Assembly: GCA_029204225.1 (NCBI GenBank)
Contig: CM055102.1
Span: 23,033,390 to 23,097,389 of the forward strand
DNA: 64,000 nucleotides
Reading direction: 5' to 3'
From: Diphasiastrum complanatum
Taxonomy: Eukaryota; Streptophyta; Lycopodiopsida; Lycopodiales; Lycopodiaceae
Under the pieces are notes generated by a model. The model had not been told where the DNA came from and did not search any database. It worked only from the letters and a program-made list of their open reading frames with translations. The stretch's first letter is position 1. Each line of letters opens with the position of its first letter. The position numbers and the translations under genes were made by a program. Positions 57,633-64,000 of the stretch are shown in pieces.

Positions 57633-58082
57633 TCACTTGAATGATGGATGCACCATAAATAGAGAAATATGAGGCTTCCAAGCCTCAGAAGGATCATGGA
57701 GATCAAGATCATAAGATGTGAAAAAATGATGATCATCAAGATTATGCTTTCTAGCTTGACTAGTCCACATACAATGAGCTATATCCATGATGGATCTAAT
57801 CTTGATATTAAATAAAATTTTGATCTTTTTGAGACTAAACACTTGCTCAAGGATGGAAGTGTCCTCTTTGGATGCTTCACTTAATCTCAAGAGAAGTTTA
57901 AAAGATGTCTCAAAACATGTAAAAACATGATTTTTCAAATTTTGAGCAACAAGCTCAATCTTGCTCTTACAAAATCCAAGAGCATACTCTTGATAACACA
58001 ATCTCTTGCTTTCAAAGAACTTTGGAAACATATCTAAGACTTTCATGACAAGAAATATGTCCACGTAATAGGCATCATACAA
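57633..58082 (-). CDS. Unidentified 149-codon open frame
   Basis: The frame runs YVDIFLVMKVLDMFPKFFES, then LGFCKSKIELVAQNLKNHVF, KLLLRLSEASKEDTSILEQV and SLKKIKILFNIKIRSIMDIA. It lies directly downstream of a rearranged Copia frame (58978-58085) on the same strand. I see no Copia domain in it. It might be a captured host fragment or a remnant of a different transposon, and its start (TTG or GTG rather than a good ATG) is uncertain. Confidence 0.3.
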   Translation of the reverse strand: MYDAYYVDIFLVMKVLDMFPKFFESKRLCYQEYALGFCKSKIELVAQNLKNHVFTCFETSFKLLLRLSEASKEDTSILEQVFSLKKIKILFNIKIRSIMDIAHCMWTSQARKHNLDDHHFFTSYDLDLHDPSEAWKPHISLFMVHPSFK

Positions 58083-58084
58083 AA

Positions 58085-59045
58085 CTAGTCACTTGCCTCT
58101 CTTGAACTTTGAGATGTAGAAATCTCATTAAAGCAAGATAGTGCATCAAGCAATGAAAGAGAAGCATAACTGAGAATGTTAAAGTGGATACCACCTGAAA
58201 ATTTCCTCTCTTTACCATAAAAGATGAGCCAAAAGTACTTGGCTATCCATCTTGAAGATCCCCTTGAAATCATATGTTGAGGAGGCTCCTCCTCAAACCT
58301 CCACTCCTTCACATCTTGATAATCTCCAATAGATATGATTTGGGGTGCATCTTGAGATGCCTTGAGTTTGGCCCCTTCCAAGGTTGAATGTAGGTCTTCA
58401 TAAAATATGACTTCTTTGCTCTCCATCACTTTTGAAATAGAGAGTATAATGCCAACTATGATCCATGAGCTTGGATCAATTTTCCTCCTTGTTTCCAAGG
58501 GAATATGTGCAAAGCCAGCACTACCAAGTTCACTAAGGTGATTAACCTTAAGCTTTATCTTGAATAAAACTTCATATGTTGCTATTCCTTCAAGAGCTTC
58601 AATACTCCTTAAAGCTTTGATCTTCAATGAGAATTGCTTCTCAACACATGCTTTGTATAATAGGGAATAATTATACACCATAGAACTTGAAGAGAGAAGA
58701 TATGTGCATCTTGTGTGATCATTATCCTTTGAAAGATTGGATATATAAGAAGCATCAAGAGAGTTTGCACTCTCACTTGGATCCAATTTGTAGATGCCTT
58801 CAAATCTTGATCCATATGCAAGGATCTCATTATCCTTCTTGATCACACAATTGTCAATATTGAAATTGACATCAAAGCCACTATCAAAAAGTTGGCCAAC
58901 ACTTAAGATGTTCTCTGTAAGCTTTGGGACAAAAAGAACATTGTTGAGAAAGAGATCTTTGGAAGATGCAAGCTTCAAGAGAATAATCTGTTCTCCTTCA
59001 ATGATCTCCTAAGCAAAGCTTTTGTACTATAGATCTTCTATTGAT
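58085..59045 (-). pseudogene. Copia-4 fragment with internal deletions
   Basis: The 297-codon minus frame begins in the protease/GAG-pre-integrase part (NNVLFVPKLTENILSVGQLF). It then shows only the edge of the integrase core (EKQFSLKIKALRS) and jumps to the integrase tail (ALEGIATYEVLFKIK, AGFAHIPLETRRKIDPSSW). It ends in the linker before RT (SSRWIAKYFWL… LDALSCFNEI). The catalytic integrase residues are gone, yet the frame is open, so the deletions happen to be in phase. Diverged codons extend to about 59045. Confidence 0.82.
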
Positions 59046-59589
59046 TGAAATCCAAGATCAATTGATGAAAACTAAGGCAAAGAGGCGAAGTTACATGCAT
59101 ACATTCATAACTGAAGTAGTTTCACATGTGTGGAAATATGTACTTCTAGAACTAAGTGTTGGAGGATGCAAGCTATGCACAAAGTGGCTGCGTCCGAAAA
59201 GGCACCAAAAAGAGTGCATTCGTCCCATAAGCAAATGGAGACTATAACAGAATCCACATATAAGCTCATTGTAGACAATGTACCCTTGTCCCCTGGTACA
59301 AACCCTTTTGGGGTCAAAAGGGAATAATGGCGGGTGGCTAGGCGGTGGGGATGGGATCCCGCACGCGGCCCGTAGGCATAAGGTAGTAGTCTGATGCTAG
59401 TAAGTAATCAAGACGAAATATAGACAACAAGTGCGCCTGCGTGCGAGACGAGCTTTGTGATCAGGATCCATAGAGGTCCAATTGTTCGCTAGTAAAGCGA
59501 GACGATTACTCGTGAGAGAACCGTGTTTCTCTCACACCAATGCACTGCGTGGATTTGCATGCAGTGCTTAAAGAAAGCAGAGGAAGATC
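59046..59589. other. Unassigned stretch before element E
   Basis: About 59320-59480 is locally G+C-rich (GGGATCCCGCACGCGGCCCG). Two short near-palindromes, GTTCTCTCAC/GTGAGAGAAC and GCACTGCGTGGA…GCATGCAGTGC, lie at 59500-59570. No gene is seen. Confidence 0.4.
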
Positions 59590-62500
59590 TGTGGTGACTT
59601 GGTTTCAACAATTTGTTAATGATTTTAGCTTTTTATTGCTAAATATTCAGCCTTTGCTTTTCCGTTGTGTATAGCCTAATCATAAGTTGCATTCAGTGGG
59701 GTGTGACTTAAATTTGTTTTGTGGCATTAAGGCAGCCCTTTTACTACTTATAAATTTGGCATATGGTTGTGCCTAGTTGTTGCTCTTTTAAGTTATAAAA
59801 GTCATTGGTTTAAGAAGGCACGAACCTTCGTCAAGCTGTTCTTAAGGTTGTAGTCATATTCTAGAGCCCAGTCGGCATTCTCGCATTATTCGGCTTTGTG
59901 TGAGAGTCAAGTTTCAATGCCAGTTTTAGAGGCTGACTATAACCTGCCATGTTCGCAATTTTTTTTGGGCAAACTACTATTTTCAAAGGCAAGGCACTAC
60001 AAATCTGAAGGGCCATTGTCGCACATTTCTCACTATTCGGGATTTTTGGAGCCTCGTTCATTCTTTAGTGCCTACCTCGAAGCACCTCCACGTAGCCAGA
60101 GACTCTCACCTTCGCATTTCTTAAGGACAGTTGTCGCACTTCTTAAAGGCAGCTTTGCACTTTTCTCTCTCTATCTTCGGGTTCTTGTAGGGCAGGCTTT
60201 GCTCTTCATCTCCAGCTAGCCATCGTGCTTCTTTTGGAGCGCAAACTAGCAATTAGGGTTGCTTGATCTTATGATCATTCTCCAGGATGCAACCATATAC
60301 AAAGATAGATTTCAGATGGCATATGCAACGACAACCATCTTCGTTCTTTAGCGACAGTTTACCAGTAGCCAACGACAGTTCCAAAGGCAGTTAGGGCAGC
60401 CCACGCGTTTCCATCTCAAGCGGTTGTTTGCAGGTGTCATGGCTATTTGCAATGGGAAGCGACCTGTTTCACCACTCTGTTGGGCTGTTTTCAAACAGTT
60501 TTGAGCTAGTGGCCCTCATTCATCCTTCATATGGTTGGTTTCCTTGCACAAGGCAGCGACCTTGATTCCAACTATCGGCTATTTGTTGGCAGCATTCCAT
60601 TGGCCCATGGGCAGTCATTTCTAGATGTCAGATATCTATTTGTTCTCTCTTTGCAGACAGTTATCAAAGCCCATAGCCTCTAGCACGTTCTCTCTCTGGC
60701 TATTAGTTGTCAGCTTATGCCATTGTAAATCATTCAGACATAATGTTGAACAGAGGCTCAAAAGCTCTGTTGGTGCTTTAATGAAGATTTACTGCTTTTT
60801 CTATTTATCTACAAGTTCAGAACCTTTGTGTTCTCAGATTCTTGTATAGAGGTGTAGCAATCCCTCTTCTTTGCAGTGTCTAGACTGTAATGAATATATC
60901 TTTGTACTCTGCAAATGGTGAATACAGAATCACACACAACTTGTTTTTATTGTGAATACCTTCTGTGCTTTTCAGGGTGATTCATTTTGGTAATAGGAAG
61001 TTTATGGCACTGTATTGTTTGTGCCTATACACAATGACTTGGACTGGAATTGATTAGTGAAGTGGCTCTAGCCTTCAATCTTTTGATTTGTGCAGATCAT
61101 AGGAGTTGGATTCATGATAAGCTACTGTCAAGATAACGGAAACACTGTGTAGCTTTTCCTTTTGCCAAAGTATTTGCTTTCTTGAGTTCACTCCCATTTG
61201 AATCTGAAAACCATAATGAAGTATTCAGTATTTTTCTCCTGGGTGTTTGTTTTTTTTTATACGGTTGTACTAGCAGCTCCTTGTGGAAACATCTATTGAT
61301 GACCAGTTTGCAATCACTTCTTCTCTCCACTCTATTCATTCTTAGTTATTTCTAGTTTTGCACTGATAATGACAGTATTAGTCTTTTTATTAACGATACC
61401 CATTTATACTACAAATATCAATCATTTTGTTGTTGGTATGCCGCGACATATACCAATTTTGGCACCGTTGCCAGGAAGCAATGGATGTTCTGTCATTATT
61501 CTGATTCTTGTTTATATTTTTTAGATTCACAGGTTATTGTTCTAGTTCTTCAAGTATTTCAGAAGGGGAAGAGTGAAATCTGAGTTTCGACCACCCTGAC
61601 TCGTCATTTCACTTTTGATTTTCTATTTCCGATTTTTGGTAGAGTTCTTAAATTCGTTTACAGTTTGTAAAATGTGTTTAGTTCTTGTTATGTACAGTCT
61701 GAAGATTATGTTGTTATGTCCAATAATCTCTTGGTTTTCCGTAAGCAAATTTTGATTCATGCTTTTCCAAGAGACGGTTCTATTCTATTTTGTTTTGGCT
61801 CTCTAATTACAAGATCTTTAAGCTAAAATAAAAGCTTGTTCTAAGGCTTTGGTGCTATCCAAGATGTGCTGATGCTGTCTAAAGACTATTGCTGACAAAT
61901 GCTGATCTTTCTATGTTCTATTCATAGTTAACGACTTGTTGGTGCTACTGTCCAAAATCACATTATTTAAATGATGCAGAGCCAAGTTTTTAAAGCTGAT
62001 TTTCTGTTCTGCATATGCTCATAATTATGTCAAATGGTGCTGACTTTTGGAAGTAATATATGCTGAAGTTTTACTTGTTGAAGACTGTACAATCAAGGCT
62101 TTGGCTTGTCAAAGGCTGCAGACTGTGGCAAGTCAGATTCTTTGCAAAGCTTCGACAATGGTTCCTATTCTCAATGTTTACAAGCCGCTGCACACTTGAG
62201 GAGGGGAATATGTGGTGACTTGGTTTCAACAATTTGTTAATGATTTCGGCTTTTTATTGCTAAATCTTAAGCCTTTGCTTTGTCATTGTGTATAGCCTAA
62301 TCATAAGTTGCATTCAGTGGGGTACAACTTAAATTTGTTTTGTGGCATTAAGACAGCCCTTTTACTGCTTATAAATTTGGCATATGGCTGTGCCTAGCTG
62401 TTGCTCTTTTAAGTTATAAAAGTCATTGGTGTAAGAAGGCACGAACCTTTGTCAAGCTGTACTTAAAGGTTATAGTCATATTCTAAAGCCCAGTCGCCAT

Positions 62501-64000
62501 TCTCGCATTGTTCGGCTTTGTGTGAGAGTCAAGTTTCAATGGCAGTTTTAGCGGCTGAACCCGCCATCTTTGCAATTTTTTTTAAGAAAACTGCTATTTT
62601 CAAAGGCAAGGCACTACAAATCTAAAGGGCCATTGTCGCACATTGCCCACTATTCAAGATTTTTGGAGCCTCGTTCATTCTTTAGTGCCTACCTCGAAGC
62701 ACCTCCACGCAGCCAGAGACTCCCACCTTCGCATTTCTTAAGGATAGTTGTCGCACTTCTTAAAGGCAGCTTTGCACTTTTCTCTCTCTCTCTCTCTTCG
62801 GATTCTTGTAGGGCAGGCTTCGCTCTTTATCTCCAGCCAACCATCGTGCTTCTTTTGGAGCGTGAACCAGCAGTTAGGGCTGCTTGATCTTATGATCATT
62901 CTCCAGGATGCAACCATATACAAAGATAGATTTCAGATGGCATATGCAATGACAACCATCTTCGTTCTTTAGCGACAGTTACCAGTAGCCAACGACAGTT
63001 CCAAAGGCAGTTTGGGCAGCCCACGCATTTCCATCTCAAGCGGCTGTTTGCAGGTGTCATGGCTATTTGCAATGGAAAGCGACTTATTTCACCACTCTGT
63101 TGGGCTGTTTTCAGACAGTTTTGAGCCAGTGGCCCTCATTCATCCTTCATACAGTTGTTTTCCTTGCACAAGGCAGTGACCTTGAATTCCAACTGTCGGC
63201 TATTTGTTTGCAGCATTCCATTGGCTCATGGGCAATCATTTCCAGATGTCAAATATTTATTTGTTCTCTCTTTGGAGACAGTTATCAAAGCCCATAGCCT
63301 CTAGCACATTTTCTATTTGGCTATAAGTTGTCAGACTTATGCCATTGTAAATCATTCAGACACAATGTAGAATAGAGGCTCAGAAGCTTTGTTGGTGCTT
63401 TAATGTAGATTTACTGCTTTTTCTATTCATCTACAAGTTCAAAACCTTTGTGTACTCAGATTCTTGTATAGAGGTGTAGCAATCCCTCTTCTTTGTAGTG
63501 TCTAGACTGTAATGGATATATCTTTGTACTTTGCAAATGGTGAATACAGATAATGTAAATCTGAGTGTTCTGAATCACACACAATTTGTTTCTATTGTGA
63601 ATACCTTATGTGCTTTTCATGGTGATTCATTTTGGTAATAGGAAGTTTATGGCACTGTATTGTTTGTGCCTATACACAGTGACTTGGACTGGAATTTATT
63701 AGTGAAGTGTCTCTAGCCTTCAATCTTGTGATTTGCGAAGATCATAGGAGTTAGATTCATGATAAGCTACTGTCAAGATAACGGAAACACTGTGTGGCTT
63801 TCACTTTTGCCGAAGTATTTGCTTTCTTGAGTTCACTCCCATTTGAATATGAAAACCATAATGAAGTATTCAGTATTTTTCTCCTGGGTGTTTGATTTCT
63901 TTATATGGTTGTATTGGCAGCCCCTTGTGGAAACATCTATTGATGACCAGTTTGCAATCACTTCTCCTCTCCACTCCATTCCTTCTTAGTTATTTCTGGT
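59590..64000 (+). mobile_element. Non-autonomous LTR element E, running off the window
   Basis: The first LTR runs from TGTGGTGACTTGG at 59590 to about …ATACCA at 61455 (1.87 kb). The second LTR starts with the same bases at 62211 and is cut by the window end. The interior is only about 750 bp. It opens with TGGCACCGTTGCC (61460-61472), an Asp-type primer site with one mismatch, and closes with the purine tract TTGAGGAGGGGAATA (62196-62210). No coding region is present. The two LTRs are similar throughout but carry indels (for example an insertion near 63548). Confidence 0.85.

Noticed and set aside
59320-59480. Organelle or rDNA insertion
   Set aside because: The stretch is G+C-rich, but I find no recognisable rRNA, tRNA or plastid gene motif.

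Overview
This window looks like nuclear DNA of a land plant with a large, repeat-rich genome. Plant-type Ty1/Copia and Ty3/Gypsy retrotransposons nested in one another fill most of it. Primer-binding sites match initiator-Met and Asp tRNA, microsatellites are long, and the intergenic DNA is A+T-rich. I cannot name the species; a gymnosperm-like genome is a guess. I see no confidently intact cellular gene.

Layout. 1-2600: A+T-rich DNA with an 86-bp tRNA-derived retroposon (14-bp target duplication) and a decayed Gypsy RT piece. 2646-10178 (minus): Gypsy A, truncated after RNase H, with gag, protease, RT, a minisatellite leader, a tRNA-Asp primer site and one LTR. 10195-13770: a Copia scrap, short palindromes and microsatellites. 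13783-15135: a palindromic repeat field leading into a Copia gag. 15140-20045 (minus): Gypsy B, a diverged relative of A, with gag, repeat leader and LTR. 20671-27099: several broken LTR elements. 27100-33076: mostly unassigned DNA. 33077-38405 (minus): Copia-1, structurally complete with a TATCT target duplication but with broken coding frames. 38745-41375: a non-autonomous LTR element whose LTRs exceed its interior. 45476-51618: Copia-2, young and apparently intact (1322-residue polyprotein, near-identical LTRs, TATTT target duplication). 53695-55700: Copia-3, internally deleted. 57633-59045: a rearranged Copia fragment. 59590-64000: a second short-interior, long-LTR element running off the window.

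The most unusual part is 41.4-53.7 kb, the locus into which Copia-2 inserted. It holds the remains of at least three genes that are not retrotransposon genes. Gene a (+) is unidentified. Gene b (minus) is unidentified and has a plausible intron. Gene c (+) starts with a clear but highly diverged histone-H3-like fold. Beyond the Copia-2 insertion it continues into a Ulp1-type (C48) cysteine peptidase with LND, His-Trp, Asp and Gln...Cys motifs in order. Genes b and c diverge from a shared spacer, and a and b converge. Most premature stops I traced fit single C-to-T changes, as expected for DNA that was methylated and silenced. I suggest an old multi-gene mobile element or integrated DNA-virus-like unit; whether the H3-like and peptidase parts form one protein is unproven.

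A second theme is retrotransposon leaders built from short tandem repeats: 24-25 bp units in Gypsy A and B, with a 74-bp higher-order period in A, and 84-bp units in Copia-1. All are stop-free over long stretches on the sense strand.
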